The notes: a model not told the origin generated them from the letters alone. DNA of 64,000 bases from Alloalcanivorax gelatiniphagus (GCF_005938655.1 NZ_VCQT01000036.1:62001-126000), one strand, 5' to 3'. Positions 17,401-25,163 are shown, counted from the first letter of the stretch. Made by a program: numbers and translations.

Positions 17401-17629
17401 CTGCAGGCTTCAAGTTGCAAGCGGCAGGCGGGCCGTGGCACGGAACGGCCAGTTGAAAGTTTAAAGTTAAAAGTTGAAAGGGGCGGGGGCGGGGACGTGT
17501 TCCCGCGGCCTTCGGCCGTGAAGTCGGGGAAATACTATTAGAGCTAGGATTTCCTGTTGAGCGCGGGCACGGCCTGGTGGGTGGCGGGGCCGTGTCCGCG
17601 TTTTAACTTTTAACTTTTAACTTTCGACT
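17399..17629. repeat. Inverted heptad-repeat element at a tail-to-tail junction
   Basis: The start contains degenerate 7-mers (AGCTGCA, GGCTTCA, AGTTGCA, AGCGGCA) beginning within the stop codon. Four more follow at 17451-17478 (AGTTGAA, AGTTTAA, AGTTAAA, AGTTGAA). After a GC-rich spacer with a GCGCGGGCACGGCC stretch, four heptamers in the opposite orientation occupy 17602-17629 (TTTAACT three times, TTCGACT). The two arrays could pair as a long hairpin between the convergent genes. With the REP pair at 17638-17704 it fills the 306-bp gap; I see no gene here. Confidence 0.8.
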
Positions 17630-17637
17630 CCGCGTCT

Positions 17638-17704
17638 ATCGCGGCTGAAGCCGCTCCTACAACACCCCCAACCCCGCTGCTGTAGGAGCGGCTTCAGCCG
17701 CGAT
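17638..17704. repeat. REP pair (BIME)
   Basis: Two inverted copies of the REP hairpin at 17638-17661 and 17681-17704. Each copy has GCGGC-TTCA-GCCGC self-complementary arms next to TAGGAGC. Lies immediately before the stop of the PIN-PhoH gene on the minus strand. Confidence 0.9.
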
Positions 17705-17706
17705 CA

Positions 17707-19164
17707 TCAGAGCCAGGTTTCCGCGTACTCCGCCAGCAACGACCTGGGCACTCCCATCAATTGCACCGAGCCGCCGTGTTCGAAGCCTTTGAAGCGTTCG
17801 GTCATGTAGGTGAGGCCGGAGCTGATCGGCGACAGGTAGGGGGTATCGATCTGCGCCAGGTTGCCGAGGCACACCACCTTGGAGCCCTCCCCGGCCCGGG
17901 TGATGATCGCCTTCATCTGGTGGGGGGTCAGGTTCTGGCTTTCGTCGATCAGGATCAGGGATTTCTGGAAGCTGCGGCCACGGATGTAGTTGAGCGCCTT
18001 GAACTGAATGTTGGCGCGCTCCTTGACGTACTGAATGCTGCCCTGGGGATTCTCGTCGTTGAGGTGCAGCGCCTCGATGTTGTCGTTGATGGCGCCCAGC
18101 CAGGGGTCCATCTTTTCTTCCTCGGTGCCCGGCAGAAAGCCGTGCTCCTCGGCCAGCGGCGGCGTGGAGCGGGTGGCGATAATCTTGTTGAAGCGGCGCT
18201 GCTCCACGGTCATTTCGATGGCCGCCGCCAGGGCCAGGATTGTTTTGCCGGAGCCGGCGGCGCCGGTCAGGGTGACCAGGTGGATGTCCGGGTCGAGCAG
18301 TAAGTGCAGCGCCACCGCCTGCTGGATGTTCATCGGCTTGAGGCCCCAGGCCTCCTGATCCATCAGCGTTTCGGCCTTATGGTGCCGCAGGGTCACCACG
18401 CCGTCGCGCACGCTGACGATGCGGCCCACGAAGCCCTGCTCGTCGAGAATGAATTGGTTGGGATAGACCTCTTCGCCGAGGATGTCCCCTACCACCAGGC
18501 CGTGGGGCAGATGGTGCAGGGTTTCCGCGCCTTCCTGCACGGTGTCCACCTCGGTGACCTTGTCCCAGAACGAGCCCGGCACTTCGAAGAAACCCCGGGT
18601 CAGTTGCTTGATGTCGGAGACCAGCTGGTCGTTCTGGTAGTCCTCCGCGTCGATGCCACAGGCGCGCGCCTTGAGGCGCATGTTGATGTCCTTGGTGACC
18701 AGCACGTAGCGGCTGTCCGGGTCGGCCATCTTCATGGCCATCACGTCATTGATGATGCGGTTGTCGTTGACGTGCTCCGGTAGCCCGGTGCCGCCGGCGC
18801 CGCCGCGCGGCATCAGCACCGTGAGGGTGCCCTGGTCGGTGCGGCCCCGGTTGATGGGGATACCGGCTTCCACCTCCGCCGGGCTGGCCTGGCCCAGCAC
18901 CCGGTCGATCTGGCGGATCGCCGCCCGGCAGTCCGAGGCGGTGTGGGATTTACCGGTTTTCAGACGGTCCAGTTCCTCCAGAACGGTCATCGGAATCGCC
19001 ACCCGGTGCTCCTCGAAGTTGAGCAGCGAGTTGGGATCATGGATCAACACATTGGTATCAAGAACGTAGGTTTTCGGCGTGGCGTCGGGTTGGCCGTGGC
19101 GGGCGTTGGACGGTTGGGATTTGGCTGCGGAGACGGAATGCAAAGTGGCCGCGCGCTCTTCCAT
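17707..19164 (-). CDS. PIN domain plus PhoH-type ATPase protein
   Basis: 485 residues. An N-terminal PIN ribonuclease domain (about residues 31-170) starts with TYVLDTNVLIHDPNSLL and has the acidic residues expected in this fold. The C-terminal PhoH ATPase domain has Walker A GAAGSGKT, Walker B LILIDESQNL and VVCLGNLAQIDTPYL. This PIN-PhoH architecture (YlaK/PhoH2 type) is linked to RNA unwinding and cleavage in other bacteria; a similar role here is inference. It is a different gene from the ybeZ-type PhoH at 35815. A REP pair lies just beyond its stop. Confidence 0.9.
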   Translation of the reverse strand: MEERAATLHSVSAAKSQPSNARHGQPDATPKTYVLDTNVLIHDPNSLLNFEEHRVAIPMTVLEELDRLKTGKSHTASDCRAAIRQIDRVLGQASPAEVEAGIPINRGRTDQGTLTVLMPRGGAGGTGLPEHVNDNRIINDVMAMKMADPDSRYVLVTKDINMRLKARACGIDAEDYQNDQLVSDIKQLTRGFFEVPGSFWDKVTEVDTVQEGAETLHHLPHGLVVGDILGEEVYPNQFILDEQGFVGRIVSVRDGVVTLRHHKAETLMDQEAWGLKPMNIQQAVALHLLLDPDIHLVTLTGAAGSGKTILALAAAIEMTVEQRRFNKIIATRSTPPLAEEHGFLPGTEEEKMDPWLGAINDNIEALHLNDENPQGSIQYVKERANIQFKALNYIRGRSFQKSLILIDESQNLTPHQMKAIITRAGEGSKVVCLGNLAQIDTPYLSPISSGLTYMTERFKGFEHGGSVQLMGVPRSLLAEYAETWL

Positions 19165-19413
19165 GCGTTTCCCCTGTTGGTCTGCACCTGGCGGTGCGGT
19201 TGGGCGACCGGGGCGAACGTCCCTTGCGGTTTCTCACGAACGGATCAAGCGGATCGCGAGAGTGACGCGCGCTCCTGCCGCCGTGTTTTGCTTACCGGCG
19301 GTGGCTGGTCTGGCACAGTTCGGATCGCGATCCCTCCCGCGCGGGCGGGATGTGAATTACCATAACCCAGCTTTTCACAACTGACAACGAGACCGATAAC
19401 AAGAGAGCCGATC

Positions 19414-19917
19414 ATGTCCCAGGAACCGACCGGCCAGCGGGAGCCAACCCGCGAGCCCGCACCGGAACACCCCGAGGTACGCATGCCGCCGCCGCTGCTG
19501 CACCTGGGCGGTCTGCTGATCGGCCATGGCCTGGACCAGGCCCTGGGCTGGACCCTGCCGGACTTCCCCGGCCGCCAGACCCTGGCCACGGTGCTGGCGG
19601 TGACCGGCGCGATTCTGGTGGTGGCGGCGCTGCTGCAGCTGGCCCGCCACCGCACCACGGTGATGCCGCACCGGGCCGCCCGGGTGCTGGTCACCGGTGG
19701 CGTGTTCCGGCTGAGCCGCAATCCGATCTATCTGTCGTTCGCGCTGTTGCATCTGGCCTGCGCCCTGAGCCTGGCCAGCCCAGGCATGCTGTTGATGCTG
19801 CTGGCGGTATTGTGGGTCATGCAAACTCACGTGATCGCCGCGGAAGAAGCGTTTCATGCCCGGCGCTTCGGGGATCAGTGGCTGGACTATCGCCGGCGGG
19901 TACGACGCTGGCTGTGA
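19414..19917 (+). CDS. Isoprenylcysteine carboxyl methyltransferase-like membrane protein
   Basis: 167 residues with about four helices. The RLSRNPIYLSFALLHLA motif and the following helix, then EEAFHARRFGDQWLDYRRRVRRWL, match the PEMT/ICMT fold, which binds S-adenosylmethionine at a membrane. Bacterial members rarely have known substrates. Its last 101 bp overlap the 3' end of the convergent cysteine hydrolase on the other strand, in a region where both encoded proteins look normal. Confidence 0.85.
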   Translation: MSQEPTGQREPTREPAPEHPEVRMPPPLLHLGGLLIGHGLDQALGWTLPDFPGRQTLATVLAVTGAILVVAALLQLARHRTTVMPHRAARVLVTGGVFRLSRNPIYLSFALLHLACALSLASPGMLLMLLAVLWVMQTHVIAAEEAFHARRFGDQWLDYRRRVRRWL

Positions 19918-20527
19918 ACCGGCCCCATTGGCCGCCGCTTACCGGAGGTTTCAGATATTCGGGCGCCGCCAGCTCGCCGTCGCACAGCCGCAACCTGGGG
20001 GAATCGAAATCGCCGGGCACGAAACCGGCCACCCGCGCCTGCCGGGGCAGCCAGCCCAGCCGCCGGTAGATCTCCGCCACCAGCTCCGAACAGAACCAGC
20101 CGCGCCGGTCCGGCGGCCGGGTATAGCCGCTCAGCAGGTCCAGGGCATTGCACCAGAGGAAGTTCTTGTAGGGACGGTGCAGCAGGCGCCGCACCAGCCG
20201 CGCCACCAGCCGCTGACGGCGGGCGCACAGCGGCGGGCCGAGACGGCGGCGCACCACGATGACCCCGGGGTAGTCACGCAGTTTGTCGGCCAGGGGCACC
20301 AGCGCCACCCCGTTCACCGGCCGGCCCAGGTGCAGGTCGGCGGATTCGCTGGTGCCCATGGCTTCAAGCACCAGCGGCCGGTCGTCGCCGGGCAGGCGCA
20401 CGATCATGGCGATATGGCTCCAGCGGCTGCGGGTGAACAGCCGGATGGTGGCACTGACCAGACCACGGCCGGCGAACAACAGCAGATCACCGGTTTGCAG
20501 GGACGAAACGAGCGAAGCAGAGGTCAC
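19817..20527 (-). CDS. YiiX/YaeF-type NlpC/P60-like cysteine hydrolase
   Basis: 236 residues. Permuted NlpC/P60 (YaeF/YiiX) pattern: LQTGDLLLFAGRGL at the start, active-site His in SRWSHIAMIV, YKNFLWCNALDLLSGY, then catalytic Cys in RGWFCSELVAEIYRRLG. These enzymes act on amide or ester bonds of peptides or lipids; the substrate is unknown. I chose the GTG at 20527 because the longer frame to 20626 would run through a row of Pho-box half-sites and adds an Arg/Cys-rich non-domain segment. The 3' end overlaps the convergent ICMT-like gene by 101 bp. Confidence 0.75.
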   Translation of the reverse strand: MTSASLVSSLQTGDLLLFAGRGLVSATIRLFTRSRWSHIAMIVRLPGDDRPLVLEAMGTSESADLHLGRPVNGVALVPLADKLRDYPGVIVVRRRLGPPLCARRQRLVARLVRRLLHRPYKNFLWCNALDLLSGYTRPPDRRGWFCSELVAEIYRRLGWLPRQARVAGFVPGDFDSPRLRLCDGELAAPEYLKPPVSGGQWGRFTASVVPAGDSPATDPRSAGHETLLPRRSREFA

Positions 20528-20574
20528 GACGATACCCACCGAAGAGCCGGGACTCGTCTGGCAGACTGGCCGGC

Positions 20575-20618
20575 GGCGGTGACAGCGCCCTGACAGTTTG
20601 GTCACGCTTGCATGACAG
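20575..20618 (-). promoter_or_regulatory. Tandem Pho boxes facing the YiiX-like gene
   Basis: Read on the minus strand, four half-sites are spaced exactly 11 bp apart: CTGTCAT (20618-20612), GCGTGAC (20607-20601), CTGTCAG (20596-20590) and CTGTCAC (20585-20579). This is the layout of PhoB-binding direct repeats (7-bp half-sites with 4-bp AT/GC spacers). It ends about 50 bp before the chosen GTG start. PhoB control is inferred from the match to the known consensus. Confidence 0.7.
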
Positions 20619-20635
20619 GCCCGCACCGGGAACCA

Positions 20636-20669
20636 CTGTCATAAAACCGTGATCCCGCCGTGCCAGTAT
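20636..20669 (+). promoter_or_regulatory. Pho box and -10 facing the M14 peptidase gene
   Basis: On the plus strand CTGTCAT (20636-20642), AAAA, CCGTGAT (20647-20653) and a weaker CCGTGCC (20658-20664) follow an 11-bp period. A possible -10 CAGTAT lies at 20664-20669. If transcription starts near 20676, the translation start must be one of the later ATGs. Weaker than the opposite array. Confidence 0.5.
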
Positions 20670-20694
20670 GGTGGCAACGATGCCGGTTGCCGCC

Positions 20695-21735
20695 ATGCAA
20701 GAACGCCTTTATCTACTGCAACGACACCTTCCCGAATTGCTGCACCTGGACAGTTTGATCCGGCTTGGCGAACGCCATCTCCGGGTCAGCGACGTGCTTA
20801 CCGTGCACCAGGACCAGGTGCCGTTACCGGTGCGCGTGATCGAGATGGGCAGCCAGTCGCCGGGGGCGCCGGTGATCGGTTTCTTCGGTGGCGTGCACGG
20901 GGTGGAACGGATCGGTACCCAGGTGATCCTGTCGCTGCTGCACAGCCTGATTCACCGGCTGCAATGGGACGATCAGATGCACCGGCGGCTGGAGAGCGTG
21001 CGCCTGGTGTTCATGCCCATGGTCAACCCGGGCGGCATCTGGCGGCGCACCCGCAGCAACCCCAACGGCGTGGACCTGATGCGCAATGCCCCGGTGGACG
21101 CCGATGGCCAGGTATCGTTTCTGGTCGGCGGCCAGCGCCTGAGCCGGCGGCTGCCCTGGTACCGGGGCCGGGCCGGCGCGCCCATGGAGGCGGAGGCCCA
21201 GGCGCTGATCCAGGTGGTGCGCGAGCGGCTGCTCAATGCGCCGGTTTCCCTGAGCCTGGACTGCCACAGCGGCTTCGGCCGCCGCGACCGGATCTGGTGC
21301 TGCTATGCGCGCACCCACAAACCCATTGAGCATCTCGCCGAGGTGTTCCGGCTCAAGCAGCTGTTGGAAAACACCTACCCGCACCATCATCCCTACCTGA
21401 TCGAACCCCAGTCGCTGAATTACACCACCCACGGCGACCTCTGGGATTATCTGTACGACCAGGCCCTGGAGCAGCACCCGGAGCGCACCTTCCTGCCGCT
21501 CACCCTGGAAATGGGGTCCTGGCTGTGGGTGCGTAAAAACCCCCGCCAGATGCTGGATTTCTTCGGTTACTTCAACCCGATCATCGGCCACCGCCACGAC
21601 CGGGTATTACGCCAGCATCTGCCGCTGTGTGATTTTCTGATCGCCGCCACCGCCAACGCCGGCAACTGGCTGCCCACCGGCGAGCGCCGCCGCGCCCTGG
21701 CGCGGGACGCGGTCCGGCATTGGTTCGAAGAATAA
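20695..21735 (+). CDS. M14-family zinc carboxypeptidase-like protein
   Basis: 346 residues. The zinc site of M14 peptidases is visible: FFGGVHGVERIG (HxxE ligands), LDCHSGFGRRD (third His) and LTLEMGSWLW with the probable catalytic Glu. MVNPGGIWRRTRSNPNGVDLMRN is also family-typical. No signal peptide is seen. The start is uncertain between 20668, 20680 and 20695; 20695 was taken because a Pho box and -10 precede it. Divergent from the YiiX-like hydrolase, with Pho-box motifs between, so both may respond to phosphate. Possible substrates are peptides or amidated compounds. Confidence 0.8.
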   Translation: MQERLYLLQRHLPELLHLDSLIRLGERHLRVSDVLTVHQDQVPLPVRVIEMGSQSPGAPVIGFFGGVHGVERIGTQVILSLLHSLIHRLQWDDQMHRRLESVRLVFMPMVNPGGIWRRTRSNPNGVDLMRNAPVDADGQVSFLVGGQRLSRRLPWYRGRAGAPMEAEAQALIQVVRERLLNAPVSLSLDCHSGFGRRDRIWCCYARTHKPIEHLAEVFRLKQLLENTYPHHHPYLIEPQSLNYTTHGDLWDYLYDQALEQHPERTFLPLTLEMGSWLWVRKNPRQMLDFFGYFNPIIGHRHDRVLRQHLPLCDFLIAATANAGNWLPTGERRRALARDAVRHWFEE

Positions 21736-21743
21736 CCTCCCTA

Positions 21744-21831
21744 CCCGCTGGTGGCTTTGCTCAATCCGGCTGGTGGCTTGCCTCAATCCCGCTGGTGGCC
21801 CTCCATAATCCCGCTGGTGGCCCTCCTCTTG
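21744..21831 (+). repeat. Four 22-bp tandem repeats
   Basis: Units at 21744-21765, 21766-21787, 21788-21809 and 21810-21831, each beginning CC(C/G)GCTGGTGGC. The first two share the end CTCAAT, the last two share GGCCCTCC. They begin 8 bp after the M14 stop and end 38 bp before the lipoprotein start. Confidence 0.9.
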
Positions 21832-21869
21832 CATCCGTACACTCGTTTCAATCGTTCAGGAGGACCAAC

Positions 21870-22349
21870 ATGATCAGAATAACTACCGCTCTGCTGCCGC
21901 TGGCGCTGCTCAGCGGCTGCCAGATGTTCACCTATCAGGAACCCACCGGCTCGCAAACCGCCACCGTCACCTTCACCGGCGATGCCGCCGCGCAGCCGGC
22001 GGTGTGCGTGCCCGGCCAGGGCTTCAAGGACACCCGCGAGGCGGTGGCCGTGAAACCCTGGGAAACCAACGCCTTCGACAAGCTGTTCCAGACCATGAAG
22101 AAAAGCGAGGCGGTAACCGTGGCGGTGACGCCATCGGAACAGGCCCGGGTGGGCGTGGTGTTCAGCGAAACCCGCGCCGGCGGTGGCCGCGACCGCTGCC
22201 GGGTGGCGGCCCAGTTCCAGGCCCGTGCCGGGGAACGCTACAAGGCCCACTTCACCCGCACCGACACCGGCGCCTGCGGCCTGGAGATCCGTGGCGAGGA
22301 CGGCGCCCGCGCCGAGGCCGTGCCGGTGGACTGGCAGTGCCCGGACTGA
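21870..22349 (+). CDS. Small lipoprotein of unknown function
   Basis: 159 residues. Signal peptide with lipobox LLSGC (Cys17 or so) after a short MIRITTALLPLAL leader, so probably anchored to the outer membrane by lipid. The mature part has several cysteines (AVCVPGQGF, RDRCRVAAQF, GACGLEIRG, DWQCPD) that could form disulfides. No family recognised. ATG follows a strong AGGAGG. The four-copy 22-bp repeat lies just upstream. Confidence 0.8.
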   Translation: MIRITTALLPLALLSGCQMFTYQEPTGSQTATVTFTGDAAAQPAVCVPGQGFKDTREAVAVKPWETNAFDKLFQTMKKSEAVTVAVTPSEQARVGVVFSETRAGGGRDRCRVAAQFQARAGERYKAHFTRTDTGACGLEIRGEDGARAEAVPVDWQCPD

Positions 22350-22390
22350 GACCCGCCAGCGGGGCGGCGCGCATCAGTGCCGCCCCATTA

Positions 22391-22405
22391 TGGTGCCGCG
22401 CACCA
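22391..22405. promoter_or_regulatory. TGGTGC-N3-GCACCA palindrome upstream of the porin
   Basis: A perfect inverted repeat of TGGTGC and GCACCA with a 3-bp spacer, 96 bp before the sigma-54 element. The half-sites resemble NtrC half-sites, but in the reversed order (NtrC sites read GCACCA first). An activator site is possible but unproven. Confidence 0.3.
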
Positions 22406-22500
22406 AAACAGGGCCAAAGCCATTTCCCGTTTTCGTTATTTTACCTTTCCCTTCTCTCCCGCCTTTCTCCAACCCCCTGATACAGCACGCTTTTCTATTT

Positions 22501-22517
22501 TTGGCACGCTCCCTGCT
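22501..22517 (+). promoter_or_regulatory. Sigma-54 (RpoN) promoter for the TorF-like porin
   Basis: TTGGCACG-CTCC-CTGCT has GG at -24 and GC at -12 exactly 10 bases apart, and differs from the TTGGCACG-N4-TTGCW consensus at one key base. The predicted start site is near 22527, about 65 bp before the ATG. No competing sigma-70 element is obvious. Confidence 0.7.
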
Positions 22518-22592
22518 AAATAACGTTCAGCCTCCCAGGCCGTGCGCCAGGAGCGCACAACTTAGAACAGTTATTTGCAAAGAGGGTTGCAC

Positions 22593-23294
22593 ATGAAACA
22601 CGTATCTAAGATGAAGAAGACCGTTTTGGCCGCCACCGTGGCAGCCACCGCCGCCACCGGCCTGATCGCTCCGTCCATGGCCGCCGCCGAAGTCAGCGGC
22701 AACGTGGGTGTGGCCAACATCTACCTGTGGCGTGGTCAGGATCTGTCCGCCGGTAATGCCCAGGTCTTCGGTGGCTTGGACTACGCGCATTCTTCCGGCC
22801 TGTACGCCGGTGTGTGGGGCAGCTCCGAGAACGACAGCGACGCTGACGGCGATGCCAGCACCGGCGGCATGGAATATGACCTGTACGCCGGCTACGGCGG
22901 CGCCGTGGGTGACTTCTCCTACGACCTGTCCTTCGTCGACTACAACTACCCGAACGCCACTGACGCCGACTTCCAGGAAGTGGTCGCCGCCTTCGGCCTG
23001 GCTGGCTTCTCCGCCGCCGCCTATATCGGCGTGGGCGACTACGGCCACGGCAGCAGCGCCGTGGACAACAAGGACAACTACTACAACCTGGGCTACAGCT
23101 ACGATCAGTTCGGCATCAACGTGGGCTACTTCGACTTCGACGCGGATTCATCCGACTACACCCACGTGGACCTGACCTATGCCATGACCGACGAGCTGGG
23201 CTTCACCGTCTCCAAGATTGTCGACTCCGATGACGACAACATGGACGACGCCAACGACACCCTGTTCGTGGTCTCCTATGCGCTGTCTTTCTAA
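22593..23294 (+). CDS. TorF-type putative porin (outer membrane)
   Basis: 233 residues. Signal peptide (about residues 1-33, ending PSMAAAEV) followed by alternating beta strands rich in Tyr, Gly and Asp: GNVGVANIYLWRGQDLS, SGLYAGVWGSSEN, YDLYAGYGGAVGDFSYDL, and a final Phe (SYALSF) as in outer-membrane barrels. This is the TIGR02001/TorF-like family, sometimes located near glnK-amtB. ATG follows AGAGGG. It has a sigma-54-type promoter and a strong terminator, so it is probably a single-gene unit. Solute unknown; nitrogen control is inference. Confidence 0.85.
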   Translation: MKHVSKMKKTVLAATVAATAATGLIAPSMAAAEVSGNVGVANIYLWRGQDLSAGNAQVFGGLDYAHSSGLYAGVWGSSENDSDADGDASTGGMEYDLYAGYGGAVGDFSYDLSFVDYNYPNATDADFQEVVAAFGLAGFSAAAYIGVGDYGHGSSAVDNKDNYYNLGYSYDQFGINVGYFDFDADSSDYTHVDLTYAMTDELGFTVSKIVDSDDDNMDDANDTLFVVSYALSF

Positions 23295-23356
23295 GCAAGC
23301 CATTCTGTAAGTCACGATCTTCGGGCGGGCCATCTCCCCCCGCCCAACCTTTTTCA

Positions 23357-23415
23357 CACCGTGGGGCCCTCCCTGGTCCTCGCTGGAAACGCAAGCAGGC
23401 CCCACGGTGTTTTTT
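23357..23415 (+). terminator. Intrinsic terminator after the TorF-like porin
   Basis: A 12-bp perfect stem, CACCGTGGGGCC (23357-23368) and GGCCCCACGGTG (23398-23409), with a 29-nt loop, followed by a run of six T. It lies 63 bp after the porin stop and before the convergent PCu(A)C gene. Confidence 0.85.
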
Positions 23416-23454
23416 AATTCCCTTCCCTGATTTTCCCGCAACCGTCCGCCCCAC

Positions 23455-23901
23455 TCACGGGGTGCTGTGACGTACCTGAAAGTCCCCGCACACATCGTCG
23501 TGATTGCTGAACGTCAGGCACACCTCCACCCGGTCGCCGGCGCGCGGCACATCGGTGAGCCCGGTCAATTGCAGAAAGCGCCGGCCGGGCCGGAAACGCA
23601 GCCGGTCGCCGGGGTCCAGCCGCACCGAATCCAACGCCCGATCCCGGCGCCGGCCATCCTTGCCGGTGCGCGTTTCCAACAGCGCGGCGCCAGTGGCGGA
23701 ACGGGCCTCGGCGCCTTCCAGGCGTACCGAGCGGTTGCCGTTGTTGCGCAGTTCGAAATAGCCGGCCATGGCCGGGGCCACCGGCGGCACGGCGCGCAGC
23801 CAGGCGTTTTCAAGAATGACATCGTCGGAGCTGGCGCCACTGGCCAACGCCAGGCCGGCGGCGGCGAGCACGGCGCGCCAGGCGCGCGGAGCAAACAGCA
23901 T
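23455..23901 (-). CDS. PCu(A)C-family protein lacking the copper ligands
   Basis: 148 residues. Signal peptide (about 1-25), then the PCu(A)C fold: ENAWLRAVPPVAPAMAGYF, VRLEGAE and VEVCLTF. In functional relatives, His, Met, His and Met bind copper. Aligned with the neighbour at 24003, those positions are Leu75, Asp87, Phe109 and Gln111, so all four ligands are gone. It has an Arg-rich central loop instead. It lies 101 bp after the canonical copy on the same strand and looks like a tandem duplicate that has lost copper binding but kept the reading frame. Confidence 0.85.
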   Translation of the reverse strand: MLFAPRAWRAVLAAAGLALASGASSDDVILENAWLRAVPPVAPAMAGYFELRNNGNRSVRLEGAEARSATGAALLETRTGKDGRRRDRALDSVRLDPGDRLRFRPGRRFLQLTGLTDVPRAGDRVEVCLTFSNHDDVCGDFQVRHSTP

Positions 23902-24002
23902 GGTCCCTCTCCCTGATCAGTCGGAGTGTGTAGGAGTGGGGTCCAGGCTAACAGAAAGGGCCGCGCCCGCGGTCAACCCTGCGGGCGCGGCGGAGGGGGC
24001 GC

Positions 24003-24446
24003 TCAGGGCGCTTCGCGGCGCACCGGGAAGTCGCCGCAGAGGTCTTCGCGGTCACGGAAAGTGAGGCAGATTTCCACGCTTTCGCCGGCTTCCGGAATGG
24101 TGTCCACCTTCATCAGCATCAGGTGCTTGCCACCGGGGGCGAAGGTGGCCTCGTCACCGGGCTCCAGGGTGATGCCACTGAGATGCACCATGCGCGCCTG
24201 GCCGTCATCGGTGGTTTCGGTGTCGTGCAGCATGGCCATGCCGGCGATGTCGGTTTTGGCGCCGATGAGTTCCACCGCCTGGTCGCCATCGTTGCGCAGG
24301 GTGAAGTAGCCGGCCATGGTCGGCGACACCGGCGGCACGGCGCGCAGCCAGGCGTCTTCCAGTACCAGATCGTCGGCGGCGGCGGCGCCGGCCAGGGCCA
24401 GCAGCGCCGCGCCGGTGAGGGCGTTAAAGAAGGCTTTGTACATCAT
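24003..24446 (-). CDS. Periplasmic copper chaperone PCu(A)C
   Basis: 147 residues. Signal peptide (about 1-24) then the PCu(A)C domain. The copper motif is intact: His74, Met86, His108 and Met110, giving the H-X11-M-X21-H-X-M spacing. PCu(A)C delivers Cu(I) to the CuA or CuB sites of cytochrome oxidases together with Sco proteins, and the Sco gene upstream overlaps it by 23 bp. The start is ATG at 24446, within the Sco 3' end. Confidence 0.92.
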   Translation of the reverse strand: MMYKAFFNALTGAALLALAGAAAADDLVLEDAWLRAVPPVSPTMAGYFTLRNDGDQAVELIGAKTDIAGMAMLHDTETTDDGQARMVHLSGITLEPGDEATFAPGGKHLMLMKVDTIPEAGESVEICLTFRDREDLCGDFPVRREAP

Positions 24447-25005
24447 GGATCACCTCGTCGATGTCGAAGTCCGACGGGTACAGCTTGCGCACCCGCCCCT
24501 GCTGGTCCAGCAGGTAAACGTAGTCACTGTGGGTAAAGTCGTAGCCCGAGCCGTCGTCGGCGGATTGCAGATAGACCACGCCATACTGCTCCGCCACCGC
24601 GCGGATTTGCTCCTCGTCGCCGGTCAGGCCGATCACATTGGCCTTGAACCAGGGCACGTACTCGCTGAGGTGCTCGGGGGTATCCCGTCGCGGGTCGAAG
24701 GTAATGAACAGGGGCTGCACCCGCTCCGCGTCACCGGCCTCCTTCAGGTTGCGGTACACCTGGGAGACCCGGGCCAGGGTCGCCGGGCAAATGTCCGGGC
24801 AATGGGTATAGCCGAAGAACATCAGCACCACACGGCCGCGCTGGTCGGCCAGTTGGAACGGCTCGCCACGGTGGTCGGTGAGGGTGAAATCCCCGCCCAG
24901 GCGGGTGTTCACCGGTAATTCCGGCGGCGGCTCGGCGCAGGCGGCCAGGGCCAGTAACAGGCCCGGCAGGCCCAGCCGGCCGGCCAGGGCGGGCAGCAAA
25001 GTCAT
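24424..25005 (-). CDS. Sco1/SenC family copper chaperone
   Basis: 193 residues. N-terminal hydrophobic leader ending in LALAAC, a possible lipobox, then a thioredoxin-like Sco domain with the copper-binding FGYTHCPDICPATL (two Cys) and the distal His in YDFTHSDYVYLLD. Helps build the CuA site of cytochrome c oxidase. It is the first gene of a minus-strand unit with two PCu(A)C genes; the oxidase-assembly genes ctaA and cyoE are 21 kb away, so copper delivery is encoded apart from heme synthesis. Confidence 0.92.
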   Translation of the reverse strand: MTLLPALAGRLGLPGLLLALAACAEPPPELPVNTRLGGDFTLTDHRGEPFQLADQRGRVVLMFFGYTHCPDICPATLARVSQVYRNLKEAGDAERVQPLFITFDPRRDTPEHLSEYVPWFKANVIGLTGDEEQIRAVAEQYGVVYLQSADDGSGYDFTHSDYVYLLDQQGRVRKLYPSDFDIDEVIHDVQSLL

Positions 25006-25163
25006 GGTTGGCTCCGGATCAGGAACGGCGCGCCGGATGATACCGCGCCGGGCGGGTCCCGCCCAGGGCGCCGCTGTGGCGTTTTGCCACGGCCGGGGTT
25101 CGCAGTTTGCCCCCTCCGGCGGTACAATCGGCGCCCATTTTCCAGCGATCGACGGTGTTCCCC

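Noticed and set aside
22391-22405. NtrC activator site for the porin
   Set aside because: The half-sites are in reversed order compared with NtrC sites and the remaining match is weak, so only a low-confidence palindrome is reported.
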